Of a stretch of 64,000 nt of DNA, positions 9,108 to 17,703 are shown one piece after another. Location of the stretch: assembly GCA_963717455.1 (NCBI GenBank), contig OY970336.1, positions 124,001 to 188,000 on the forward strand. The letters run 5' to 3'. Position numbers and translations under genes: made by a program. Origin of the DNA: Bog-473 sp963717455. Its GTDB lineage: Bacteria; Actinomycetota; Acidimicrobiia; Acidimicrobiales; RAAP-2. The stretch's first letter is position 1; each line of letters begins with the position of its first letter. The notes under the pieces are model-generated. The model had not been told where the DNA came from and searched no databases. It saw only the letters and a program-made list of their open reading frames with translations.

Positions 9108-10646
9108 GTGAGCCAGGGGACCGGCCCCCCCGGCGGCCCGCCCCCGTCGAGCACGGCCGCCGACCCGCTCGAACTCTCGAGCAGCCGGGGACGCTGGGTG
9201 GTGGCCGCCACGGTCCTGGGCTCGGGCATCGCCTTCCTCGATTCCACCGTCGTCGGCATCGCGCTCCCCTCCATCGGCCGCGAGTTCCACGGCGGCGTCG
9301 GCACGCTGCAGTGGGTCGTCACCGGCTACTCCCTCACGCTGGCCGCCTTCCTGCTCCTGGGCGGGTCACTCGGGGACCGCTACGGCCGCAAACGGATCTT
9401 CATCGTCGGGATCGCCTGGTTCGCCGCCGCCTCGGCCTGCTGCGGCCTGGCCCCGAGCGCCGCGCTGCTCGTCGCCGCCCGGGTGGTCCAGGGCGTGGGG
9501 GGCGCCCTCCTGACCCCGGCCAGCCTGGCCATCCTGCAGGCGTCGTTCCGCCCCGAGGATCGTGCCCGCGCCATCGGCGCCTGGTCGGGGCTCGGCGGGT
9601 TGGCCGCCGCGGCCGGCCCGCTCGTCGGCGGCTATCTCCTCGCCATCGGCTCCTGGCGCTGGGTCTTCTACATCAACCTGCCGCTGGCCGCCGCCGTCCT
9701 CGCCATCACGGCCCGCCACGTGCCCGAGTCGAGGGACCCGACCAGCGCCGGCCGGCTCGATGCCGTCGGCGCCGGTCTGGCCGTCGTGTTCCTGGCCGGC
9801 CTGACCTACGGGCTCATCGAGGCCCCCACCCGCGGCTGGTCGGACCCGGTCGTGGTGGCGAGCCTCGTCGTCGCCGCGCTGACCGCGCCGGCCTTCCTCG
9901 TCGTCGAGCACCTCCGCGCTCACCCCATGCTGCCGCTCGCGCTGTTCCGCTCCCGCCAGTTCAGCGGGGCCAACGGGGTCACCTTCGCCGTCTACGGCGC
10001 CCTCGGCGGCGCGCTGTTCCTGCTCCCCGTCGAGCTGCAGATCGTCAAGGGCTACAGCCCACTCGCGGCCGGGCTCGCCCTGCTGCCGGTGACGCTCGTC
10101 ATGTTCGCCCTGTCGGCCCGCTCGGGAGCGCTGTCGGCCCGCATCGGCCCGCGCCTCCAGATGACGGTGGGGCCGCTCATCGTCGGCGCCGGGCTGGCCC
10201 TGCTCACGCGCGCCACCGATCCCGGGAGCTACTGGACCCAGGTGTTCCCCGCCGTCCTGCTCTTCGCGTTCGGCCTGGCCGTCACCGTCGCCCCCCTCAC
10301 TGCCACGGCCATGGGCTCCGCGCCACCCGAGCACGCCGGCATCGCGTCGGCGGTCAACAACGTCGTGGCCCGCGCCGCGGGGCTGCTCGCGGTCGCCGTC
10401 CTCCCGCTGCTCGCGGGTCTGACCGGCGCCGCCGCGCTCGGCGCCGCGGAGCTCGCCACGGGCTTTCGTACCGCGATGCTCATCTCCGGCGCACTCTGTG
10501 CCGCCGGCGGGGTCCTGGCCGCCCTGACCATCCGCAACCCCGCCCGCGTCCCCGTCCCCGTCGCCGACGAGCGCTGCTGGTCGTGTGGCGTCAGCGGTCC
10601 CCCGACCCGCCCCTCGCTGGTGGCGGCCGGAGACCACCGGCACTGA
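9108..10646 (+). CDS. MFS transporter, DHA2/EmrB-QacA type (14 TM)
   Basis: A 512-residue proton-driven exporter. The first helix carries the DHA2 signature (LDSTVVGIALPSI), the loop 2-3 motif is GGSLGDRYGRKR, and the antiporter motif C is AAAAGPLVGGY. These mark a drug/toxicant efflux pump in the cytoplasmic membrane. Start GTG 9108. The gene lies 41 bp upstream of the Old Yellow Enzyme homologue on the same strand, so the two may be co-transcribed. Substrates cannot be predicted. Confidence 0.92.
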   Translation: MSQGTGPPGGPPPSSTAADPLELSSSRGRWVVAATVLGSGIAFLDSTVVGIALPSIGREFHGGVGTLQWVVTGYSLTLAAFLLLGGSLGDRYGRKRIFIVGIAWFAAASACCGLAPSAALLVAARVVQGVGGALLTPASLAILQASFRPEDRARAIGAWSGLGGLAAAAGPLVGGYLLAIGSWRWVFYINLPLAAAVLAITARHVPESRDPTSAGRLDAVGAGLAVVFLAGLTYGLIEAPTRGWSDPVVVASLVVAALTAPAFLVVEHLRAHPMLPLALFRSRQFSGANGVTFAVYGALGGALFLLPVELQIVKGYSPLAAGLALLPVTLVMFALSARSGALSARIGPRLQMTVGPLIVGAGLALLTRATDPGSYWTQVFPAVLLFAFGLAVTVAPLTATAMGSAPPEHAGIASAVNNVVARAAGLLAVAVLPLLAGLTGAAALGAAELATGFRTAMLISGALCAAGGVLAALTIRNPARVPVPVADERCWSCGVSGPPTRPSLVAAGDHRH

Positions 10647-10687
10647 GCCAACGTGCGGCCCATGCCCGCGTCGGCAAAGGTAGGCCC

Positions 10688-11881
10688 ATGCCCCGCACCA
10701 CCCGCACGGCCGCGCCGCAGGCCTTCGCGCCGGTCCCCCTCGGCCCGCTCACGCTGCGCAACCGCATCATCAAGGCGGCCACCTTCGAGGGCGTGATGCC
10801 CGGCGGCAAGGTCAGCGACGAGCTGGTCGAGTTCCACCGCCGGGTGGCCGCCGGCGGCGCCGCCATGTCCACGGTGGCCTACCTGGCCGTGTCGCCCGAG
10901 GGGCGCACGGACCGCCACTGCCTGCTCCTCGACGAGGAGAGCGTGCCGGGCCTGCGGCGCCTCACCGACGCCGTCCACGCGGAGGGCGCCGCGGTGGCGG
11001 CCCAGATCGGCCACGCCGGGCCGGTCGCCAACGCACGCTCCAACCGTGCCCCCGCCCTCTCCCCCTCCGGCGGGTTCACGCCGATGGGCTCGCGCCTGCG
11101 TGCCGCGGACATCGCCGGCATCGAGCGCATCACCGAGGACTACCGGCGTGCCGCGACGCTCGCCGTGGAGGCGGGCTTCGATTCCATAGAGGTCCACGTC
11201 GGCCACAACTACCTCCTGAGCGCGTTCTTGAGCCCCAAGCTCAACCGGCGCGACGACCAGTTCGGCGGCTCGGTGGAGAACCGCGCCCGCTTCGCGCGCA
11301 CCGTGCTGCGGACCGTGCGCGACGCCGTGGGCCCGAACACGGCGGTGACGGCCAAGCTCAACATGGCCGACGGCGTGGACGGCGGCCTGTGGCTGGACGA
11401 GAGCGTCGAGATCGCCGCGCTCTTCGAGGCCGACGGCGCGCTCGATGCGCTCGAGCTCACGGGGGGCAGCTCGCTCGCCAACCCCATGTACCTCTTCCGG
11501 GGCGACGCGCCGCTGCCCGAGTTCGGTGCCACGCTGCCGCCGGCCATCCGGCTCGGCTTCCGTGTCGTCGGGCACCGCTTCCTCAAGTCCTATCCCTACG
11601 AGGAGGCCTTCTTCCTGCCCTTCGCGCGGCAGTTCCTGCGCGCCCTGTCCACACCGCTCATCCTCCTCGGCGGCATCACGGAGCGGGCGACGATCGATTC
11701 GGCCCTCGCCGAGGGCTTCGCGTTCGTCGCCATGGCCCGGGCCTTGTTGCGCGAGCCCGACCTGCCGAACCGCATGCAGGCGGGCACGTCGACCACCTCT
11801 CTGTGCATCCACTGCAACAAGTGCATGCCCACCATCTACTCGGGCACGCGCTGCGTGCTGGTGACGGGTCCTCCGGGGTAG
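10688..11881 (+). CDS. NADH:flavin oxidoreductase / Old Yellow Enzyme-like, short form
   Basis: A 397-residue FMN TIM-barrel protein of the OYE/2,4-dienoyl-CoA reductase family. It begins with PLTLRNRIIKAATFEG, has HVGHNYLLSAFLSP at the substrate-binding block and LLGGITERATID near the phosphate-binding end. Long relatives continue into FAD and NAD(P) domains; this one stops about 10 residues after a cysteine set C-x2-C-x2-C-x9-C that matches the Fe-S ligands of the long forms. It probably reduces activated C=C bonds using electrons from a separate partner. ATG 10688 is the first in-frame start that fits the family N-terminus. Confidence 0.85.
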   Translation: MPRTTRTAAPQAFAPVPLGPLTLRNRIIKAATFEGVMPGGKVSDELVEFHRRVAAGGAAMSTVAYLAVSPEGRTDRHCLLLDEESVPGLRRLTDAVHAEGAAVAAQIGHAGPVANARSNRAPALSPSGGFTPMGSRLRAADIAGIERITEDYRRAATLAVEAGFDSIEVHVGHNYLLSAFLSPKLNRRDDQFGGSVENRARFARTVLRTVRDAVGPNTAVTAKLNMADGVDGGLWLDESVEIAALFEADGALDALELTGGSSLANPMYLFRGDAPLPEFGATLPPAIRLGFRVVGHRFLKSYPYEEAFFLPFARQFLRALSTPLILLGGITERATIDSALAEGFAFVAMARALLREPDLPNRMQAGTSTTSLCIHCNKCMPTIYSGTRCVLVTGPPG

Positions 11882-11900
11882 CCGGCCGCCCGGGTTCTGC

Positions 11901-13331
11901 CTAGGCCCCGATCGGCGGCCGGCGCGCCGCCCACGGCGACGTCTGCTCGAGCTGGCCGGCGAGTGAGAGCAGCGTCTCCTCGTCACCGAAGCGCCCGACG
12001 AACTGCACGCCGATGGGCAGCCCCGCGTCGTTCCAGTGCAGCGGGAGCGAGATCCCGGGTTGGCCCGTGACGTTGAAGGGCGGGGTGAAGGGCACGTAGG
12101 CCGCGGCGCGGAAGAGGCCGGCCAGCGGTTCGCCCGGGGGGGAGTCGAAGGTCCCGAGAGGCGCCGGCGGCTCACCGAGCGTCGGGGTCAGCAGGACGTC
12201 GATCCCCTCGAAGTACCGGGCGATCTGTCGGGTGATCTTCTGCAGCTCCTGGACCGACGCGAGGTACTGCCCTCCGTTGACGGAGCGCCCGAGCTCAATG
12301 AGGGCCCAGCTCAACGGCTCGACGTCCCCCTCCTCGACGGGCCGCCCCACCCGGACCTCCCAGTCGCCGATGGCCCAGGCGTTGCTGCAGGCCCACTGGT
12401 TGATGAAGTGGGCCGTGAAGGCGTCCCCGTCGACGGACAGCGCCGCCTCCTCCACCTGGTGCCCGAGCGACTCGCACAGCGATGCCGTCGCCCCGACTGC
12501 CGCCTCGCAGTCGGCATGCACCTCGCTCCCGGTGGGCGATGCCGTCATGACGGCGATGCGCAGGGGCGGCGGCGCGCTCGCGGCCGCGGCGGCGAAGGAC
12601 GGCCCGCGCCGCGGCGGGGCCCAGTAGGGGTCCCCGGGGACCGGGCCGGCGGTGACGTCGAGGATCACGGCCGAGTCGCGCACCGAGCGCGTCACCACGT
12701 GCTCGGCCACGAGCCCGCCCATCATGTCGCCGTACTGGGGCGCCAAGGAGTTGCGCCCCCGGGTCGGCTTCAGCCCGACCAGGCCACAGCACGAGGCGGG
12801 GATGCGGATCGACCCGCCGCCGTCGTTGGCATGGGCGGCGGGGACCATGCCCGACGCGACCGCCGCAGCCGACCCGCCGGAGGACCCGCCGGTGGAGTGC
12901 TCGGTGTTCCAGGGATTGCGCGACGGGCCGAAGCGCCGCGGCTCGGCCGTCGGGAGGATGCCGAGCTCGGGCGTGTTGGTCTTGCCGCAGATGACGAAGC
13001 CGGCGTCGATGTAGCGCTGCGTCAGCTCCTGGGTCACCGTGGAGGTGTAGTCGCCCGAGAAGTCCGTGCCCTCGTTGAACGGCGTGCCGGCGAGCTCCGC
13101 GCCGAGGTCCTTCAAGAGGAACGGCACACCGCGGAACGGCCCGTCGGGCAGCTCGCCCGCCGCCTCCTCGCGGGCGCGGTCGAAGAGCTCGTGGATGACG
13201 GCGTTGAGGTGGGGGTTGAGCTTCTCGATGCGCGTGACCGCGTCACCGACCAGCTCCGCCGGCGAGACCTCCTTGGAGCGGACCAGCTCCGCCTGTGCCG
13301 TCGCGTCCAACCATGCCGTGTCCTCGCTCAT
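11901..13331 (-). CDS. Amidase-signature family hydrolase
   Basis: A 476-residue amidase with the complete Ser-cisSer-Lys apparatus: Lys in VPFLLKDLG, cis-Ser in GGSSGGSAAAVASG and the nucleophile Ser in GGSIRIPASC. It hydrolyses carboxamide bonds in the cytoplasm; the amide is unknown. It is not clustered with gatB or gatC, so a GatA role is unlikely. ATG 13331 (MSEDTAW) is preferred over GTG 13340. It converges on the OYE-like gene and lies downstream of hxlR on the same strand. Confidence 0.9.
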   Translation of the reverse strand: MSEDTAWLDATAQAELVRSKEVSPAELVGDAVTRIEKLNPHLNAVIHELFDRAREEAAGELPDGPFRGVPFLLKDLGAELAGTPFNEGTDFSGDYTSTVTQELTQRYIDAGFVICGKTNTPELGILPTAEPRRFGPSRNPWNTEHSTGGSSGGSAAAVASGMVPAAHANDGGGSIRIPASCCGLVGLKPTRGRNSLAPQYGDMMGGLVAEHVVTRSVRDSAVILDVTAGPVPGDPYWAPPRRGPSFAAAAASAPPPLRIAVMTASPTGSEVHADCEAAVGATASLCESLGHQVEEAALSVDGDAFTAHFINQWACSNAWAIGDWEVRVGRPVEEGDVEPLSWALIELGRSVNGGQYLASVQELQKITRQIARYFEGIDVLLTPTLGEPPAPLGTFDSPPGEPLAGLFRAAAYVPFTPPFNVTGQPGISLPLHWNDAGLPIGVQFVGRFGDEETLLSLAGQLEQTSPWAARRPPIGA

Positions 13332-13377
13332 GCGGCCCACGGTAGCGAGGCGCGCGCCGGTGTGCCCTCGCGGCCGT

Positions 13378-13860
13378 TCAGGCTCGGGCCGGCACCGCTT
13401 CCGTGTCGGCCGGGCGCTGCGCGCCGGTCCGGATGGCCACGGCCTCGGTGACCGAGACGTCCGCCCCGCAGGCCAGGCAGCGGCGACGGTCGTCGAGCTC
13501 GCCCCCGCACCCCCGGTGCTCGATGACGGTCGGCCGCTCGCCTTCGAGCGCGTAGCGGTCGCCCCACTGCAGCAGGGCGACCAGCACCGGCCACAGGTCG
13601 GCGCCCTTCTCGGTCAGGCGGTACTCGCAGCGCAGCGGGCGCTCCTGGTACGGGCGCTTCACGAGGACCCCCTGCTCGACCAGCCGCTCCAAGCGGGCCT
13701 GGAGGATGTTGCGCGCCACCCCCAGGTCACGCTGGATGTCGTCGAAGCGCCGGATGCCCAGGAAGATGTCGCGGATGATCAGCAGCGTCCACCGCTCGCC
13801 CACGACCTCGAGCGTCGACGCGACCGGGCAGTACTGGCCGGGGTAGTCGCGCTTTAGCAT
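13378..13860 (-). CDS. HxlR-family winged-helix regulator
   Basis: A 160-residue regulator with the HxlR core (CPVASTLEVVGERWTLLIIRDIF, quoted in part, then FDDIQRDLGVARNILQARL). The C-terminal tail carries three cysteines and a histidine (HRGCGGEL, CLACG) that could bind metal. HxlR proteins often sense electrophiles through an N-terminal Cys; here that Cys is in QYCPVA. ATG 13860 is chosen because TATGCT (13867-13872) lies 6 nt upstream. It faces the MFS exporter gene, its likely target. Confidence 0.88.
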   Translation of the reverse strand: MLKRDYPGQYCPVASTLEVVGERWTLLIIRDIFLGIRRFDDIQRDLGVARNILQARLERLVEQGVLVKRPYQERPLRCEYRLTEKGADLWPVLVALLQWGDRYALEGERPTVIEHRGCGGELDDRRRCLACGADVSVTEAVAIRTGAQRPADTEAVPARA

Positions 13861-13928
13861 CCTCCCAGCATAGCGCATATTTCACAAGTACGTTGTTTCA
13901 TACAACTTTGTCGCGTATAGTGCGTTTT
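13861..13928. promoter_or_regulatory. Divergent promoter region with inverted repeat (HxlR operator candidate)
   Basis: GTTGT (13892-13896) and ACAAC (13902-13906) form an inverted repeat with a 5-bp centre, flanked by ACAAG on the left and TTTGT on the right. It lies between two outward TANNNT boxes: TATGCT for the HxlR gene (minus strand, 13867-13872) and TATAGT for the exporter (13916-13921). One regulator could therefore control both genes. The stretch is AT-rich compared with its surroundings. Confidence 0.6.
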
Positions 13929-15368
13929 ATGACAGGACCCACTTTCCGGACCGAGCCCTCCCGCCCGGCTCTCACCGCCCTCATCGTCCTGACCGGGGTG
14001 TTCCTGTCCTCGCTCGACCTCTTCATCGTCAACATCGCCTTCCCGAGCATCTCGGCCAACTTCCACGGGGAGAGCCTGAGCTCGCTCTCGTGGGTGCTCA
14101 GCGCCTACACGATCGTGTTCGCCGCCGCGCTGGTGCCCGCCGGCCGCTGGGCCGACCGGGCCGGGCGCAAGAGGGCCTTCCTCCTCGGCCTGGCCGTCTT
14201 CACCTTCTCCTCCGCCCTCTGCGCGGTCGCGCCGACGCTCGGTTTCCTGATCGCCGCACGCGTGCTGCAGGCGACGGGCGGCGCGCTCATGCTCCCCACG
14301 TCGCTCGGGCTGCTCCTCCCCGCCTTCGGTCCCGAGCGCAAGGGCGCCGCCATCGGGCTGTGGTCGGCCGTCGGCGGAGCGGCTGCCGCCTTCGGGCCCC
14401 CGGTCGGCGGGCTCCTGGTACAGGTCAGCTGGCGCTGGGTGTTCCTGGTCAACCTGCCCTTCAGCGTGCTGGCTCTCTTCTTCGGGATCCGCGCGCTGCG
14501 CGAGGTGCGCGACCCGGCGGCCCACAAGGCCGACCTGCTCGGTGCGGGGCTGCTCTCGGTCTCGGTGGCCAGCCTCGTGGCCGCCATCGTCGAGGGATCG
14601 GACTGGGGCTGGCTCAGCGCGCGGATCGTCGGTGCGTTCGCCCTCGCCGCCGTCTCGGGCGCCTGGCTCGTCGTGCGCTCGTTCCGCCACCCCAACCCAA
14701 TCCTCGAGCCGGCCGTGATCCGTCACCGCGCCGTGGCCCTGGCCGACGTGAGCTCGCTCGCCTTCTTCAGCGGCTTCGGCGCTCTGGTGCTCGGCGGCGT
14801 CCTGCTCCTCACGGGCGTGTGGCACGAGTCGGTCCTGCGGGCCGGCTTCATGATCGCCCCGGGGCCGCTGCTCGCCGGCCTCACCGCCTTCCCGGGTGGG
14901 TTGCTCGGGGCACGCTTCGGCCACCGCGCTGTCGGCACCGTGGGTTCGCTGCTCTTCGCGGCGGGCGGGCTGTGGTGGATCACCCACGTCGGCGCCGCGC
15001 CCGATTGGGCCGGCGACTACCTCCCCGGCAGTCTGCTCGGCGGCACCGGCGTGGGGCTCATGCTCCCCTCACTCGGCGGTGCGGCCACGGCCCCGCTCCC
15101 CCCGCAGCGCTTTGCCACGGGCTCCGCGCTCTACGCCATGACACGCCAGATCGGCGTCGCCCTCGGGGTGGCCTGCCTCGTCGCCATTCTCGGCGCCGCC
15201 ACGGGCCCCTCCGCCGTCACGGCCTTCCACCACGCCTGGATCTTCATGGTGGGCTGCGCCCTCGTGGCGGGCGCGGTGTTGCAGGGTGTCGGTGCCCGGG
15301 CCACCGAGACGGCCGATGCCGGTGCGGTGCCCCTCGACGGGGCCTACGTGGTGGCGGCGGGCAAGTAG
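13929..15368 (+). CDS. MFS transporter, DHA2-type exporter
   Basis: A 479-residue multidrug-type exporter of the same superfamily as the pump at 9.1-10.6 kb, with SSLDLFIVNIAFPSI in helix 1, GRWADRAGRKRAF in loop 2-3 and AAFGPPVGGLL as motif C. ATG 13929 follows TATAGT by 7 nt, so the mRNA is probably leaderless. Divergent placement from an HxlR regulator suggests induction by a compound that the pump exports. Its 3' end overlaps the convergent phosphotransferase gene by 25 bp. Confidence 0.92.
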   Translation: MTGPTFRTEPSRPALTALIVLTGVFLSSLDLFIVNIAFPSISANFHGESLSSLSWVLSAYTIVFAAALVPAGRWADRAGRKRAFLLGLAVFTFSSALCAVAPTLGFLIAARVLQATGGALMLPTSLGLLLPAFGPERKGAAIGLWSAVGGAAAAFGPPVGGLLVQVSWRWVFLVNLPFSVLALFFGIRALREVRDPAAHKADLLGAGLLSVSVASLVAAIVEGSDWGWLSARIVGAFALAAVSGAWLVVRSFRHPNPILEPAVIRHRAVALADVSSLAFFSGFGALVLGGVLLLTGVWHESVLRAGFMIAPGPLLAGLTAFPGGLLGARFGHRAVGTVGSLLFAAGGLWWITHVGAAPDWAGDYLPGSLLGGTGVGLMLPSLGGAATAPLPPQRFATGSALYAMTRQIGVALGVACLVAILGAATGPSAVTAFHHAWIFMVGCALVAGAVLQGVGARATETADAGAVPLDGAYVVAAGK

Positions 15369-16702
15369 GAGGGGTTCGCCACCAGCAGCTGGTCGCGCGC
15401 GGACGCGGCCAGGGCGGCCGCCACCGGCTCCCACCCGTCGTCGAAGTCCCCGCCCCGTATGGCCGTCGCCAGGGCGGCGTCGTCGGCGATGCCGAAGTCA
15501 CGCAACCGGTACGCGTGGGCGGCCACGATGTCGCGGCCCAGCAGCAGCTCGCGCTCGACGACGCCCAACGCATTGCGCGCCACACGCGCCTCGAAGCGCG
15601 CCCCGCCCTCGCTGCGCTCCATCACGCCCGTCTCGAGGTATTCGCGCACCGCCTCCACCAACTCGGCCGCGGTGGGCCTCCCGAAGGGGGCCACCGGGTT
15701 GCCCTTCGCCAGGGCCTCGGGGGCGGAGTCGCCCGGCGCCACGCCGAGCAGCGTGAAGAGGTCCCATTCGCTCTCGCAGACCCGGCGCCCGATGGCGGCC
15801 AGCTCGACCGAGCGGGTCGACCCGCTCAGGTGCGCCGACGCCTGCAGCGAGCAGATCACCGCCCACTTCACCGTGGCCTGCACCTGCCACCAGTGCACCC
15901 GGTCGCGCTCGACCGTGCCGCCCCCCGCCGCCGCATACGACCCGAGCAGCTCCTCGAGGGAGCCGAAGCCGCCCACCTCGCCGCTCCCCCCGAAGCGCCA
16001 GGCGGGCGCGCACAACCACCCGATGTCCTCGGCCGGGTCGCCGGCGTGGGCCAGCTCCCAGTCGAGCACGCCGCGCAGGCCGTCGGCGCCGACCAGGAAA
16101 TTGCCCATGCGGAAGTCGCCGTGGACCATGACGCGCGGCCCGGCCCCGGGTCGGTGCCGCGCCAGCCAGCGCACGCCGAGCTCGAGCGCGGGGCGCGCCT
16201 CGCCCAGCGCGTCGAGGAAGGGCAACGGGTCGCCCAGAGGGTCGGCAGCCGGAAGCCGGTCGATCGCGTCGGGGTCGATGGTGTGGATGGCGGCCAGCGC
16301 GCGGGCGCACTGGGTGGTCAGGGCCTGACGGGCCTCGGCCCACTCCTCGTCGCGCAGGATCTTGCGCGGGATCGACTCCCCCTCCAGGCGCTCGACGACC
16401 ATCCAGTCGGCGCCCACGTCGTCGTGCGCGCCCATCGCCACGACCGCAGGCACCGGGACACCCGCGGCACGTGCCGCCTCGAGCAGCGCGTGCTCCATCT
16501 GGACCTTGCCGCCCTGGGTGGTGCCGTCCCCCCGGTCCATCTGGAGGATGAGCGGGCGGGATGCCGCACCGGGCACCTCCAGCTCGAAGGCGCTCGTCAC
16601 CCGTGAGGCGCCCCCCGAGAGCCGGCGCAGGTCGCGGACGGTGCCGCCGAGATGCGCGCCGAGCGCCTCAGCCAACCGGTCGCCGCTCAGCCGTGCCGTC
16701 AT
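15344..16702 (-). CDS. APH/ACAD10-like phosphotransferase with C-terminal DUF6285-type domain
   Basis: A 452-residue protein. The first about 330 residues form an aminoglycoside-phosphotransferase/choline-kinase-like domain with VMVHGDFRMGNFL (catalytic Asp) and LDWELAHAGDP (metal-binding Asp). The last about 110 residues match the small helical domain often fused to actinobacterial ACAD10-like kinases (DUF6285, from memory). Relatives phosphorylate hydroxyacyl-CoA or small alcohols rather than antibiotics. It starts directly after the stop of the upstream lipocalin-like gene, so it is the last gene of a three-gene unit. Confidence 0.82.
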   Translation of the reverse strand: MTARLSGDRLAEALGAHLGGTVRDLRRLSGGASRVTSAFELEVPGAASRPLILQMDRGDGTTQGGKVQMEHALLEAARAAGVPVPAVVAMGAHDDVGADWMVVERLEGESIPRKILRDEEWAEARQALTTQCARALAAIHTIDPDAIDRLPAADPLGDPLPFLDALGEARPALELGVRWLARHRPGAGPRVMVHGDFRMGNFLVGADGLRGVLDWELAHAGDPAEDIGWLCAPAWRFGGSGEVGGFGSLEELLGSYAAAGGGTVERDRVHWWQVQATVKWAVICSLQASAHLSGSTRSVELAAIGRRVCESEWDLFTLLGVAPGDSAPEALAKGNPVAPFGRPTAAELVEAVREYLETGVMERSEGGARFEARVARNALGVVERELLLGRDIVAAHAYRLRDFGIADDAALATAIRGGDFDDGWEPVAAALAASARDQLLVANPSYLPAATT

Positions 16703-17701
16703 CTACACGACGGGGACGACGGGCCTCCCCGCGTCGTCGAGCTGGTGCAGGTACTCGCAGAAGCCATAGCCCGTGCGGGTCAGGCCGGCCGGGTCCTCGT
16801 AGGTCCAGCGCGCCAGCCCCTCGTTGACCATGGTGCCGCCGGCGCGGCCGATGTCGGCGACCCGCAGCACGTCGCCCCGGAGGGGATAGGTGCGGCCCTC
16901 CTTGTCGACGACGTCGAGGTGCACGACACGGTGCGTCACCCCGTCGTCGGCCAGCTCCGTCCGCACCCGCCACTCTGCGACCGAAGCCGCCCGGCCGCCG
17001 TCCCAGACCCAGCCCCGGTGCAGGTCGCCCGCCTCGGTGCCGAGCCGGATGCCGCCGAAGTGCATGCCATCGCCGAAATTGATGGAGAACCAGCGCCACA
17101 TCCTCGGGCCGCCCCAGCGTCGGGGTCCCCAGGAGCGGTCGCGGTTGCCGAGCGCGCCACGCCACTCGTGACGCACGCCGTCGACGGTGAGCGAGCCCGT
17201 CCAACGGCCTGCCTGCTCGAGATGCCCCTTGCCCACCGTGCCCGCGGCGGCGGCCGCCTCGGCCGAGCGGGGGCCGCCGCGTGGCTGGCCGTCCGTCCCG
17301 ATGGCGGGCGTGAGTGCGTCGAAGCGCACGTCGAGCGCGACGGGCACGGGGTGCGTCGCCGTCTCGCCCCGCACGCAGGGGCGGGCGTGCACCTCGCCGA
17401 CGGCGGTCAGCCGCCACGACTGCCCCGCCTCGAGCATCTCGTACGTGACCGCACCCACCTCGAGCACGGTGTCCACCATCTCGCGCTGCTCCTTGAGCCA
17501 GCGGTACTCGCCGAGCTCGCCGCCGGGGAGCCACAGCGACAGGCCGACGTCCATCGTGCCCTCGTTGGGGCGGATACCGATGCGTGAGAACAGCCCCGAG
17601 TCCGTCCCCGGGTCGTAGGCGTTGAAGTAGTACGACTCGCTCCAGGCGCTGTCGCCTTCGACGGGGTGGGCGAGGTCGTGTCGGGCGTCGAGGATCGGCA
17701 T
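16703..17701 (-). CDS. Lipocalin-like protein of unknown function (CrtC/AttH- or DUF7064-like)
   Basis: A 332-residue protein with no signal peptide or membrane helix, rich in Trp and Gly and predicted as mostly beta strand. Blocks such as NRDRSWGPRRWGG and WRWFSINFGDGMHFGG resemble the AttH/hydroxyneurosporene-synthase-like lipocalin fold that occurs beside ACAD10-like kinases and SDRs in actinobacteria. Start ATG 17701 lies 2 bp after the SDR stop and its stop touches the kinase start, so the three genes are tightly coupled. The substrate is unknown. Confidence 0.65.
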   Translation of the reverse strand: MPILDARHDLAHPVEGDSAWSESYYFNAYDPGTDSGLFSRIGIRPNEGTMDVGLSLWLPGGELGEYRWLKEQREMVDTVLEVGAVTYEMLEAGQSWRLTAVGEVHARPCVRGETATHPVPVALDVRFDALTPAIGTDGQPRGGPRSAEAAAAAGTVGKGHLEQAGRWTGSLTVDGVRHEWRGALGNRDRSWGPRRWGGPRMWRWFSINFGDGMHFGGIRLGTEAGDLHRGWVWDGGRAASVAEWRVRTELADDGVTHRVVHLDVVDKEGRTYPLRGDVLRVADIGRAGGTMVNEGLARWTYEDPAGLTRTGYGFCEYLHQLDDAGRPVVPVV

Positions 17702-17703
17702 GG

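Noticed and set aside
9059..10687. Open frame leading in-frame into the OYE-like gene
   Set aside because: Its upstream part is an Arg/Pro-rich shadow of the MFS gene in another frame; the OYE family N-terminus begins at ATG 10688.
15344..16702. Aminoglycoside resistance gene
   Set aside because: Although of the APH fold, its length, C-terminal domain and neighbours fit ACAD10-like metabolic kinases.
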